Positions 1 to 7,962 of a DNA stretch of 29,000 bases are shown one piece after another. A model generated the notes under the pieces. That model saw only the letters and a program-made list of their open reading frames with translations, made no database searches and was not told the origin of the DNA. Origin of the DNA: Actinomycetes bacterium (GTDB lineage: Bacteria; Actinomycetota; Acidimicrobiia; Acidimicrobiales; RAAP-2); NCBI GenBank assembly GCA_021799915.1, contig JAJYZN010000009.1, positions 1 to 29,000 of the forward strand, written 5' to 3'. Positions within the stretch are counted from its first letter, which is position 1; each line of letters starts with the position of its first letter. A program made the position numbers and the translations under genes.

Positions 1-2012
1 CAGGAGAACCAGCCCATCTCGGAGAGCACCAGGTCCAGCACCAGGGGGTCACCGGCCGCTTTCTTCACCACCTCACCCTGGAGGGTCTCGAGGGTCATAT
101 CGTCCGATGTATCCAGGCCGGCTCGGGCCAGGGCCACCGAGACCAGGTCGGACCTGGACTCTCGCTGACCGTGGTGGACGTAGTTGACGGCCTTCTGGTA
201 GAGCCATTCGGCGCGCTCTTCGAGTGGCGGCATGGTGGCCTGTCCGAAGTGGCAGTGCTTGAACTTCCTTCCCGACCCACACCAGCATGGTGTGTTCCTC
301 CCCGGGGGCTTCCCCGCCGGCTGGCCCGTGGCCTGGCCCGGCGACTGGTCCCGCGACGTGCCCCGCGATGTGCCGACATGGCCCAGCGCCCTCTCGATGA
401 CCCTGCGGTCCGAGCTGGTGATGCCCTCGCGTTCGAGCTGGGCGAAGAGCTGCAGGGCGCCATCGGCGTCGCCCCGGTCCGACCTGTACCACGCCAGGCG
501 GGCCACCCCGGGGACCCAGTGCGGGTCGGCTTCGACGGCGATCTCGAGGGCGGCGTGGGCGGCCAGGGGGTCCTCGTGTGTCTCGGCGACCACCGCTTCG
601 AGGTACCGGGCCGCGGCCACGTGCGTCGCTGCCGATGCGCGCTGGACCAGCGACCGGGTGAACGCTCCCAGACGATCCAGGGATGCCTGATCCACGGCGC
701 ACTCGTGGCACAGCTCGTCGGTGGCCACTTCGAGGAGCTCGGGATCGGCCAGGGTCTCGAGGCACGGCCGCAGGGCTGCGGAGCTCCGATCCTCGCCGAG
801 ATAGCACTCGACCAGCTCCACCACCCGCCTGGTGCCGTCCCAGTCGTGGTTCAGCCGGCCTGCCACCCTCCCCAGGCGACGAAGACTGGCCGACGCGGAC
901 CACAGCTCGGGGTCATGGGCAAGTTCGGACCCACGGATCTCGAGCCCGGCGGCGGCGAAGATCTGGCACAGGGGAGGGCGGGGGACGGCGAAGGCGTCGG
1001 GATGGTCGACGAGCACGGTCAGCACGACGTCCATCACCGCCGCCGGGAGGCCGGGCTCGGCGACCTCTCCGTCGTAGGCGGCGCGCACGGATTCGACCAG
1101 GGCGGCATCGGGCTCGGGTTCGGCTGGCAGGGCTTCGATCAGCACGGAGCCGCCCTGGCGACGGACGGCGACCACCGCACCGTCGGGGCACTGGCTGAGC
1201 CAGTCGTCGGGACCGTGCCACCAGAGTCGCCTTCGCTCGGGATCGGTGCGGGGCCCGGCGTCGTCCACGTGCACCGGTACTGCCTCACCAGGCCCAGCGA
1301 TGCCCTCCAGGACGACCTCGAACTCGTCATCGGGTGCAATGACCTCGAGATCGACAGTGGCGTCGAGGATGTCGTCGGTGATCTCGTCCCGAGTCACCTG
1401 ATGGGTGAGGACCACGTCGGCGGTGAGCTGACGACGATCCACCACCCGGTCTTCGGTCAACAGGCGGAGCGGTCCGTCGTCGCTGATGAGCGTCTCGAGC
1501 ATCCGGTCGACGATTGTCTGGAACGGCGCGACGGCTCCAGGCAGGTGGAGCGCCGAGAAGAGCTCGTCGCGCAGGCCGTCGAGGGTGGTCACCCGGTGAC
1601 GGTTGACGATCTCCACCATCGCCTCGGCGATGTCGTCGTCACTCGGAGGGGGCAGGGCGTCGAGGGCCGACCGGTAGGATTCGAGGTCGACTTCCGTACC
1701 GCCCTCGGGCAGCGCGGCGATCTGGCCGGTGAGGGTGAGCTCCAACAGCCCTCCCGCAGCTGTCGGCTCGATCCCGGCCTCGGTCATGCGTCGGGCGGCG
1801 TCCCACACCGAGGGAGGGTTCCTCGAGAGGATCTGAGCTGCCACATGGTGGCTGATGGCATCGTGAAAGCGTTCCAGCTCCGGACGCCGGTTCGGCTTGG
1901 AGCGCAAGCCCTCCATCAGTGCGAGGAGGTCGGCGACACTCGAGGTGGCCGATTGGCTCCCGTCATGGGCGGGGAACCAGGACCTGACGAAGTCAATGGG
2001 CTCGAGCGGCAC
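1..2012 (-). CDS. SEC-C motif protein with TPR-like helical region (3' end off window)
   Basis: I read this frame directly on the minus strand: it is open from a TGA at 2046-2048 to the left edge, giving 670 residues without a stop. The first start in the frame is GTG at 2012; no good ribosome site precedes it. Near residues 574-590 there is a clear SEC-C zinc motif, PCWCGSGRKFKHCHFG, with ligands C576, C578, C587 and H588. SEC-C motifs are known from the SecA C-terminus and from many uncharacterised proteins. Residues of about 440-560 are helical and alanine-rich, resembling TPR (for example DPLAAHAALEIAVEADPHW). The N-terminal 430 residues match no family I recognise. It follows cydC by 33 bases on the same strand, so it is probably co-transcribed. 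At least 80 residues follow the SEC-C motif, which is unusual because the motif is often C-terminal. Function unknown. Confidence 0.9.
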   Translation of the reverse strand, partial: MPLEPIDFVRSWFPAHDGSQSATSSVADLLALMEGLRSKPNRRPELERFHDAISHHVAAQILSRNPPSVWDAARRMTEAGIEPTAAGGLLELTLTGQIAALPEGGTEVDLESYRSALDALPPPSDDDIAEAMVEIVNRHRVTTLDGLRDELFSALHLPGAVAPFQTIVDRMLETLISDDGPLRLLTEDRVVDRRQLTADVVLTHQVTRDEITDDILDATVDLEVIAPDDEFEVVLEGIAGPGEAVPVHVDDAGPRTDPERRRLWWHGPDDWLSQCPDGAVVAVRRQGGSVLIEALPAEPEPDAALVESVRAAYDGEVAEPGLPAAVMDVVLTVLVDHPDAFAVPRPPLCQIFAAAGLEIRGSELAHDPELWSASASLRRLGRVAGRLNHDWDGTRRVVELVECYLGEDRSSAALRPCLETLADPELLEVATDELCHECAVDQASLDRLGAFTRSLVQRASAATHVAAARYLEAVVAETHEDPLAAHAALEIAVEADPHWVPGVARLAWYRSDRGDADGALQLFAQLEREGITSSDRRVIERALGHVGTSRGTSRDQSPGQATGQPAGKPPGRNTPCWCGSGRKFKHCHFGQATMPPLEERAEWLYQKAVNYVHHGQRESRSDLVSVALARAGLDTSDDMTLETLQGEVVKKAAGDPLVLDLVLSEMGWFS

Positions 2013-2045
2013 CGGCCGAGCGTAGCCGGGGCGCCTCGGCTCGTA

Positions 2046-3737
2046 TCAAGCCACGGCGCCGGCCCGCCCGTGCTCGATCCGCACCACGTGCTCGAACCCC
2101 GACAGGTCGGCGTGGCGATGGGTCACCAGCAGCACCGTCCGGTGGTCCGATGCCGCCAGCACGTCGGCCAGCAGGCGCGCCGCGGTGGGCTGGTCCAGCC
2201 CGGCGGTCACCTCGTCGAGGACCAGGATCGGAGCGTCCACCAGCAGGGCTCGGGCCAGCGCGATCCGCTGGCGCTGGCCGCCCGACACCCGCGATCCCGC
2301 CTCGCCTATGGGAGTGTCGAGCCCATCGGGGAGGGTGCGCACCCAATCGGCCAGCTGGGCCCGGCGGAGGGCGTCGTCGATCTGCGCGTCGTCGGCCTCG
2401 GGTCGCCCCAGAGCGATGTTCTGGCGGATGGTCCCGGCGAACAGCACGGCGTGTTGGTCGACGAGCGCCACCGACCGGCGGACCTGAGCCTGGGCCAGGC
2501 GCTCGAGATCCGACCCCCCCAGGGTGGCCCTCCCCGAATCAAGGGGCCAGAAGCGCAGGAGGACGTTCACCACGCTCGTCTTGCCCGAGCCGCTGGCCCC
2601 GACGAGGGCCACCCGGCTGCCGGCCGGGAGGGTCAGGTCCAGGCCCCGAAGGACCCAGGGGAGGTCGGTCCGATAGCGCAGGTGGGCCTGCTCGACGGTC
2701 ACTTCGAAGCGCCCCTCGGGCACGGTGTCGGGATGGTCGGGATCGTGCACCGGGACCGGGACGGCGTCGACGGCGAGCAACCGGCGACCGGCGGCCACCA
2801 CCTGCCGGGTCCGCAGGGCGGCCGTGCCCAGCATCGGAACGGACTCGAACGCTCCCACCGCAGCCAGCGGGAGCACGGCCAGCATGACCGGCTCCAGGTG
2901 ATGGGCCCGGAGCGCCGCCACTCCGGCGGCGAGCACCCCCACCACGGCTACCCCCACCCATACCACCAACGCGGCGGACGTGGTCCCCGCGGCCAGGGCC
3001 CGGCGGCGGGCCAGGGCGGTGAGCTCGGCGTCGACGGCTTCGATGCGGCCCAGGTACGCCCCGTCCTGACCGAAGGCCATCAGCTCGGGAGCCCCCTGGA
3101 CCAGGTCCACCACCTGGGCGGACAACTCCCCTTCGAGCTCGGCCTCCCGGGCGGCCGTAGCCCCGCCGCCGTGGTACAGGGCCACCAGGGGGGTGACCAC
3201 CATGGCCCCGACGAGGCTCACACCCAAGACCAGCCCGGCGGTCGGGAGGATTAGTGCTTCGACCACCACGGCCAGGACCGAGGCGGCCACGGTCGTCGCC
3301 ACCGGCAGGAGGCAGCGAAGGTACAGGTCGCCCAAGGTGTCCACGTCGCCGGTGGCCCGGGTGAGGATGTCCCCGCTGCGCCACGCCCTCAGGCCGGCGG
3401 GGGAGAGCGGTTCGAGCCGGTCGTAGAGCCAGACCCGCCAACGACCGAGCGTCCGAAATGCCACGTCGTGGCCGACCAGTCGCTCACCGTAGCGAAGGGG
3501 ACCCCGCAGGAAGGCCAGGACCTCGACCGAGGCCAGGATCCCGGCGATGGCTCCGAGCCCGGGCCGGAACGCCGCCCGGTCGACCACGTAGCCCGAGCCG
3601 GCCAGGAGCCCCACGGTAGCCATGGCCGCGGCCACGCCCAGGAGGGAGGCCAGGGCCAGCCGACCCAGTGTGGGGCGGCCGACCCGCACCAGTCGCCTGA
3701 AGACCTCGGAGGCCGGCAGGTCCGCGACGTCGCTCAC
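2046..3737 (-). CDS. cydC: Thiol reductant ABC exporter, CydC subunit
   Basis: 563-residue fused membrane/ATPase half-transporter. With CydD it would form the inner-membrane heterodimer that exports cysteine and glutathione-type thiols to the outside, needed for assembly of cytochrome bd and other cytochromes (established for E. coli CydDC). Residues 20-320 hold the transmembrane region, with hydrophobic segments near 28-50, 62-78, 145-185 and 255-300. The nucleotide-binding domain follows: Walker A GASGSGKTS (380-388), Q-loop Q428, signature VSGGQRQR (484-491), Walker B ILVLDE (504-509) and the H-loop histidine H540. All ATPase motifs look intact. The GTG start at 3737 overlaps the cydD stop as GTGA, indicating translational coupling. 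CydC rather than CydD is chosen from gene order and the canonical signature; the assignment of the pair is firm, the exact substrate is not visible. Confidence 0.93.
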   Translation of the reverse strand: MSDVADLPASEVFRRLVRVGRPTLGRLALASLLGVAAAMATVGLLAGSGYVVDRAAFRPGLGAIAGILASVEVLAFLRGPLRYGERLVGHDVAFRTLGRWRVWLYDRLEPLSPAGLRAWRSGDILTRATGDVDTLGDLYLRCLLPVATTVAASVLAVVVEALILPTAGLVLGVSLVGAMVVTPLVALYHGGGATAAREAELEGELSAQVVDLVQGAPELMAFGQDGAYLGRIEAVDAELTALARRRALAAGTTSAALVVWVGVAVVGVLAAGVAALRAHHLEPVMLAVLPLAAVGAFESVPMLGTAALRTRQVVAAGRRLLAVDAVPVPVHDPDHPDTVPEGRFEVTVEQAHLRYRTDLPWVLRGLDLTLPAGSRVALVGASGSGKTSVVNVLLRFWPLDSGRATLGGSDLERLAQAQVRRSVALVDQHAVLFAGTIRQNIALGRPEADDAQIDDALRRAQLADWVRTLPDGLDTPIGEAGSRVSGGQRQRIALARALLVDAPILVLDEVTAGLDQPTAARLLADVLAASDHRTVLLVTHRHADLSGFEHVVRIEHGRAGAVA

Positions 3738-5647
3738 CGCGGGACCCCGGCGGCCTGTTCTCCCTCGTGGCTCGGATCAGGGCCGTCACCGTCGCAGTCG
3801 TCCCCGTCGTCCCCGTCGCCTCCACCTCCGATGCCGATGCCGCCAACAGAGGTGGAGGCGGCGTCCACGGGGTAGGGAGCTCCCGGCGGGAACGAGCCGG
3901 TGCCGGCGGATCCGAGCCGAACCGTACGGTCCACACGGGACACCAGCTCGGGGCGGTGGGCCGCCACCACCACGGTGCGCCCCTCGAACCACGGCGCCAG
4001 GCGGGCACGGAGCTCGACTTCGGTCCCGACGTCGAGATGGGCCATCGGCTCGTCCAGGAGCACCACCGGGGCGTCCCGTAGCACGGCACGAGCCAGAGCG
4101 AGGCGTGCGCGTTCGCCGGCGCTCATGGAGAGCCCCCCTTCACCGACCGGGGTGGCGAGACCGTCAGGAAGCCCGGCCACCAGCTCGGAGAGCCCGCACA
4201 GGGAGCACGCCCACTCCAGCCGTTCGACCGTGGCCCCTGGGTCACCCAGTCTGAGGTTGTCGGCCAGGGACCCGGTGAAGATGTGGGGGCGCTGGGGCAC
4301 CCACGCCACGTGGCGGCGCCACGAGGCGGGAGCCACCGCGCCGAGGTCGACGTCGCCGACGTGGACGGTCCCCTCGTCGGGACGGACGAACCCCATGAGG
4401 ACGCCGATCACGGTCGACTTCCCGGCGCCTGACGGTCCTATCAGCGCCACGTGCTCGCCCGGCGCGACGTCCAGATCGAAACCGCGGAGCGCCGGCTCGC
4501 CTCGGCCGGGGAAGGTGACCGTGATGCCGGACAGCCGGATAGCGTCGCGGGCCGGATCGGGCACCCCGGCCGGATCGGGCACCGGCGGACTGTCGCCCCA
4601 CCCGTCGGCAGCTCCGGGGTGGGGCGTGCCGCCGGCAGGAAGGTCGAGCACGTCCAAGATGCGCTGGGCCGCGGCCCGGCCCTCGGCGCTGGCGTGGAAC
4701 TCCGCCCCGGCGCGGCGCAGGGGCAAGAAGACCTCGGGTGACACGAGCAGCACGGCCAGAGCGGTGGCGAGGGATACCCCACCACCCAGGAGGCGGAGTC
4801 CGAGAACCATGGCTACCAGGCCGGTGCCGATCCCGGCCAGGAACTCCATCGCCAGCGCCGACAGGAAGGCGACGCGAAGGGTCTTCATGGTCGTGACCCG
4901 CAGTCCTTCGGCGGCCGCGGCGACCTCACGGCGGCCGTGGGCCTCCCGACCGAACGCCCGGAGGGTCGGCAAGCCCTGGACCAGCTCGAGGAAACGGGCC
5001 GAGAGGGACGACAGCCGTCGCCACTGCCTCTGGGTGTGCCGGGACGACTCCCGGCCGGTCCAGATCATGGCCACGGGCACCAGGGCCACGACTCCGAGGA
5101 GCACGAGAGCCGATATCCAGTCGGTCCATGCCACCCAGGCCAGGATGCCCAGGGGGGCGAGCCCCGCCAGCACCGCCTGGGGGAGGTAGCGGCCGAAGTA
5201 GGTGTCGAGGGCGGCCGTGCCCCGGGTGGCGCTGAGGGACAGCTCACCGGCGCGTTCGCCGGCCAGCCACGTGGGGCCCAGGTCGAGGGCGTGCCGGACG
5301 AGCTGGCGCCGCAGGACCGACGTCACCGTGGCCGACGTCCGGGCCGCCGCCGCTTCGGCGGCCCACGCGCACCCGGCCCGAGCGGCGAACGCCGCGGCCA
5401 GCCCTCCGAGCAGGGGGGTGACCGAGCCCAGGTCGGCACCGTGGAGGAGCACCCGGCTGATCACCGCGGCCAGGAGGACGGCCTGGACCACCACGCAGGC
5501 GGTGGCCGCCAGCCCGACGACGACCGCCACGACCAGGTAGCGACGGGTGACGGTGACCCTGGCGGCCAGGCGGGGGTCGACGAGGCCCCCGGACCGGGGC
5601 TTGGGAGGCAGGGCCCCAGAGGGAGGCAGGGTTGCCGGGGGAGGCAT
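3734..5647 (-). CDS. cydD: Thiol reductant ABC exporter, CydD subunit
   Basis: 637 residues from ATG 5647. The frame is open further, to 5815, but that extension overlaps the divergent gene at 5808 and is basic, non-conserved sequence, so I reject it. Transmembrane segments lie at about 35-65, 75-95, 160-195 and 260-295. The nucleotide-binding domain has Walker A GPSGAGKST (404-412), Q-loop Q452, Walker B VVLLDE (528-533) and H-loop H564. The signature is LSMSAGERAR (506-515) rather than LSGGQ, a degenerate form. It partners CydC in thiol export across the cytoplasmic membrane. The last 40 residues form an Asp/Gly-rich low-complexity tail, GGIGIGGGGDGDDGDDCDG and beyond, not typical of the family. 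No cydA or cydB lies in the window. A TAGCGT element 8 bases before the ATG could be the -10 box of a near-leaderless promoter. Confidence 0.92.
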   Translation of the reverse strand: MPPPATLPPSGALPPKPRSGGLVDPRLAARVTVTRRYLVVAVVVGLAATACVVVQAVLLAAVISRVLLHGADLGSVTPLLGGLAAAFAARAGCAWAAEAAAARTSATVTSVLRRQLVRHALDLGPTWLAGERAGELSLSATRGTAALDTYFGRYLPQAVLAGLAPLGILAWVAWTDWISALVLLGVVALVPVAMIWTGRESSRHTQRQWRRLSSLSARFLELVQGLPTLRAFGREAHGRREVAAAAEGLRVTTMKTLRVAFLSALAMEFLAGIGTGLVAMVLGLRLLGGGVSLATALAVLLVSPEVFLPLRRAGAEFHASAEGRAAAQRILDVLDLPAGGTPHPGAADGWGDSPPVPDPAGVPDPARDAIRLSGITVTFPGRGEPALRGFDLDVAPGEHVALIGPSGAGKSTVIGVLMGFVRPDEGTVHVGDVDLGAVAPASWRRHVAWVPQRPHIFTGSLADNLRLGDPGATVERLEWACSLCGLSELVAGLPDGLATPVGEGGLSMSAGERARLALARAVLRDAPVVLLDEPMAHLDVGTEVELRARLAPWFEGRTVVVAAHRPELVSRVDRTVRLGSAGTGSFPPGAPYPVDAASTSVGGIGIGGGGDGDDGDDCDGDGPDPSHEGEQAAGVPR

Positions 5648-5753
5648 CGGGAGCCACGCTACCCACGGCCTGTCGCCAGGCACACGTCGGAGGAGACCGA
5701 GACCGGCCCGGTGGTGGATGGGACGACCGTCTCGCCGGACCCGGGTGAACCGG

Positions 5754-5783
5754 GTGACACGACAGGGCGACCGGGAGTACCGT
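5754..5783 (+). promoter_or_regulatory. Possible sigma-70-type promoter for the zinc-ribbon/DUF2510 gene
   Basis: GTGACA (5754-5759) and TACCGT (5778-5783) are separated by 18 bases and lie upstream of the ATG at 5808, leaving a leader that contains the ribosome site GGGGAGGGGAGG. The match to TTGACA/TATAAT is partial, so this is a candidate only. Confidence 0.35.
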
Positions 5784-5807
5784 GACCGCGGGGAGGGGAG
5801 GGCCGCC

Positions 5808-6431
5808 ATGTTCATCCTGTTCGGCTATAGACGGCGGAGCAACGGGCGCGGGGTGGTGCTGCGGGAGTGCGCTCGGTGCGGGCGCGTCGGCCCTCACGTC
5901 CTGGTGACGACGACGACGTGGCTTACCTTGTTCTTCATCCCGATCGTGCCGCTTCCTCGCCGGCACCGGCTGGTGTGCCGCCAGTGCCAGCGGAAGACCT
6001 CGATCCGTGGTGAGCAGCGTGCGGCGGTGGAGGCGGCCATCGCCGGTGCGTCCGCCCCGGTCATGGCGTACGGCGGTGTCGGGACGGCGGCCAACACCGA
6101 GAGCCTGAGTGGCGTGGCCACGGCGATCGGGGTGGACCCGACTGTCTCCCCTGCGCCCTACGGCTCGGTTGGCGCTGGTGCCGTCCTGCCCAGGTTCGAC
6201 GTGGGTCCAACTCTGAGTCCGGCCGGACCTGTTCCGAAGGTGCCCTCGACGATGCCGGCCGATCAGGGTGGCGACCGACGACCCGCCGTCACGGCCCTCG
6301 ACGTCGTCAGCCATTCAGCGCCGGGCTGGTACCCCGATCCCGAGGGTGACGAGGGCTCGAGGTGGTACTGGGACGGAGCAAAATGGGCGAGCCGGGCTCG
6401 CTGGACCGGGACGGACTGGGAACCGGTCTGA
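5808..6431 (+). CDS. Zinc-ribbon and DUF2510 domain protein
   Basis: 207 residues from ATG 5808, preceded by a strong purine-rich ribosome site (GGGGAGGGGAGG). The N-terminus carries four cysteines, C21-x2-C24 and C57-x2-C60, a zinc ribbon, with a hydrophobic stretch WLTLFFIPIVPLP between the pairs; this arrangement matches the small zinc_ribbon_15 type. A Gly/Ala/Pro-rich linker of about 100 residues follows. Residues 171-207 form a DUF2510 domain, APGWYPDPEGDEGSRWYWDG, with the tryptophan pattern typical of actinobacterial proteins, where it is usually near a membrane segment. No clear transmembrane helix is present here apart from the short hydrophobic stretch inside the ribbon. The gene is divergent from cydD and convergent with the thiolase-like gene. 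Function unknown; the domain calls are confident. Confidence 0.88.
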   Translation: MFILFGYRRRSNGRGVVLRECARCGRVGPHVLVTTTTWLTLFFIPIVPLPRRHRLVCRQCQRKTSIRGEQRAAVEAAIAGASAPVMAYGGVGTAANTESLSGVATAIGVDPTVSPAPYGSVGAGAVLPRFDVGPTLSPAGPVPKVPSTMPADQGGDRRPAVTALDVVSHSAPGWYPDPEGDEGSRWYWDGAKWASRARWTGTDWEPV

Positions 6432-6437
6432 CCCGCT

Positions 6438-6450
6438 GCCCTCGGAGGGC
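6438..6450 (+). terminator. Small hairpin after the DUF2510 gene
   Basis: GCCCT-CGG-AGGGC begins six bases after the stop codon. It has a 5-bp GC stem and a 3-base loop, without a T tract, so termination activity is a guess. Confidence 0.25.
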
Positions 6451-6459
6451 CCGCCGTCC

Positions 6460-6501
6460 TGCTCACGGTGAGAAGGCGTTGTTGCTCATGGTGAGAAGGC
6501 C
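6460..6501. repeat. 24-bp-period tandem duplication at the thiolase-like gene's 3' end
   Basis: TGCTCACGGTGAGAAGGC (6460-6477) and TGCTCATGGTGAGAAGGC (6484-6501) differ at one base and are offset by 24 bases. The second copy contains the stop codon and last codons of the minus-strand thiolase-like gene; the first copy lies just beyond the stop. It looks like a local duplication of the gene's terminal codons. Confidence 0.75.
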
Positions 6502-7949
6502 AGGCCCCGGACGCCAACCGTCGATCCGATGAATCGGTCGGCGGCACCGGATGCTGCGGTCAGTTCGACCGCCAGGTCCGGGTCGTCCGAGACGGCCACG
6601 CACCGTGCCGGACCACCGTTCCCTGCCGCCACGTCGGCCACGACAGCCACCCGTACCGGGGTTGTCCCGTCGAAGGTGACCGTGTAAGAGGCGACCGTCG
6701 CCGGGCCGTCATGGCTGTCGAGCACGGTGACCGTGGGGGTGGCGCGGGCGGCGGCGTCGGCCAGGTCGTCGATGAGCGGAGGTCGTCCGTCCGGCCGTGC
6801 CGACCAGACCGCCAGCCCCGGTTTCGTGAGGAGCCCGCATACCGTGGTCACGACCCCGAGGACGTCCGGTTCGGACCGAAGCCTTGCGACCACGGCCGCG
6901 GTCGCCTGGTACACGAAGTTGTTGAACGGACCGCCGGCGAAGGCCATGCCGCCGGTGACCGTGGGAGCCCCGTCGACGGGCAGCCCGAGCTCACGCTGCT
7001 GCACCCGAACGGCGGCGGGGAAGCACGAGTAGACCTCGATGACCTCGACCCCGGCGATGGGCCGTCCGATTCGCTCGGAGGCGGTTCGACCCAGCACCTC
7101 CATGGCCGGCCAACGATGGAGGTACCGGCGCCGGCTGAGGGACACTGAGTGATTGGCGTCGATGCCGACCAGTGGGAAGATCCATCGGTCCGCCGGAATT
7201 CCGTGCTGGCGGGCCGCCCCGGCCGAGCACATGAGGAGCGCCGCGGCCTGGTCCACGGTCCATTGGCTGGCGTGCCACTTGTTGTAGGGGAACGACAGGG
7301 GGCGGTTTCTCGGACCCGGCGAGTCGATCTCCTCGGCCGTCCGGGGCTCGCCGAAGGCCGCGTCGGGGTTCCCACGGGCCACCTGGTTCATGCGGGCCCA
7401 CAGCTCGGCGATCTCGGCCCTGTGCTCTGCCGTGGATCGGCCCTCGTGGTGGCCGAGGGCGTTCTCGATGAGCGCGTACTGCTGGACCGGAGGTACCAGG
7501 ATCCCGGCGGCAAGTTCCGGAGCGGCGAAGAACTCCGGTTCACGGGTCTCGACGACGTCGGGAACGGCATCGGGCTGCGCCGTCTCCCGGGCCCCGGGGG
7601 TGCGGGCCCAGCTCCGGGCCTCCCCTCCCATTACCACCGCCACCTCGGACGTGCCGGCGGCAATTGCCCTGAGAGCTTGACTGATCAACGTCTGCTGGGA
7701 GATGCCCACTTCCCCCAGATGGGTGCGGGCCGCGCTGGCTCCCACCCGCCCGGCGACGAGGCGGGCGGGGTCCGCATACCCCCACGTCCCCTTGGGGACG
7801 GCGATGCGGTCCACCGCAGCCAGCAGGCCCGGATCCCCGGCGTCGGCGGCGGCCGAGCGCAGCGCCTCTTCCATCAGCTCGATGGGCTCGGCGGCACGCG
7901 CTGCGGTTCCCACTCCTACCAGCACCGGTGCCCGCGGGTCGACGTTCAC
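6486..7949 (-). CDS. Thiolase-family (acetyl-CoA acetyltransferase-like) protein, non-canonical active site
   Basis: 487 residues from GTG 7949, chosen because GGAGGGGG lies just upstream and the protein starts with the family-typical VNVDPRAPVLVGVG. The frame continues to 8228, but that stretch is inside the upstream gene. The fold is thiolase-like: N-terminal half with VAVVMGGEA and the C-terminal half with VEVIEVYSCFPAAV and GGMAFAGGPFNN (about 333-344), then a C-terminal region of about 80 residues resembling the OB-fold extension in mycobacterial thiolase-like proteins such as Rv1867. The usual nucleophile Cys region reads GISQQTLISQ (82-91) with no Cys, and the GHP histidine is replaced in GGMAFAGGP. 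The C-terminal cysteine position seems kept (C371, TTVCGL). Acyl-CoA thiolysis is therefore doubtful. It starts 13 bases after the stop of the upstream phosphatase-like gene, so the two form an operon. Confidence 0.88.
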   Translation of the reverse strand: MNVDPRAPVLVGVGTAARAAEPIELMEEALRSAAADAGDPGLLAAVDRIAVPKGTWGYADPARLVAGRVGASAARTHLGEVGISQQTLISQALRAIAAGTSEVAVVMGGEARSWARTPGARETAQPDAVPDVVETREPEFFAAPELAAGILVPPVQQYALIENALGHHEGRSTAEHRAEIAELWARMNQVARGNPDAAFGEPRTAEEIDSPGPRNRPLSFPYNKWHASQWTVDQAAALLMCSAGAARQHGIPADRWIFPLVGIDANHSVSLSRRRYLHRWPAMEVLGRTASERIGRPIAGVEVIEVYSCFPAAVRVQQRELGLPVDGAPTVTGGMAFAGGPFNNFVYQATAAVVARLRSEPDVLGVVTTVCGLLTKPGLAVWSARPDGRPPLIDDLADAAARATPTVTVLDSHDGPATVASYTVTFDGTTPVRVAVVADVAAGNGGPARCVAVSDDPDLAVELTAASGAADRFIGSTVGVRGLAFSP

Positions 7950-7962
7950 CGGCCCCCCTCCG

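Noticed and set aside
171..3254. 1,027-residue open frame on the plus strand
   Set aside because: It lies antisense to the SEC-C gene and cydC, both with clear motifs, and its protein is low-complexity; a GC-rich shadow frame.
5648..5815. 56-residue N-terminal extension of CydD
   Set aside because: Overlaps the divergent zinc-ribbon gene and its promoter and is not CydD-like.
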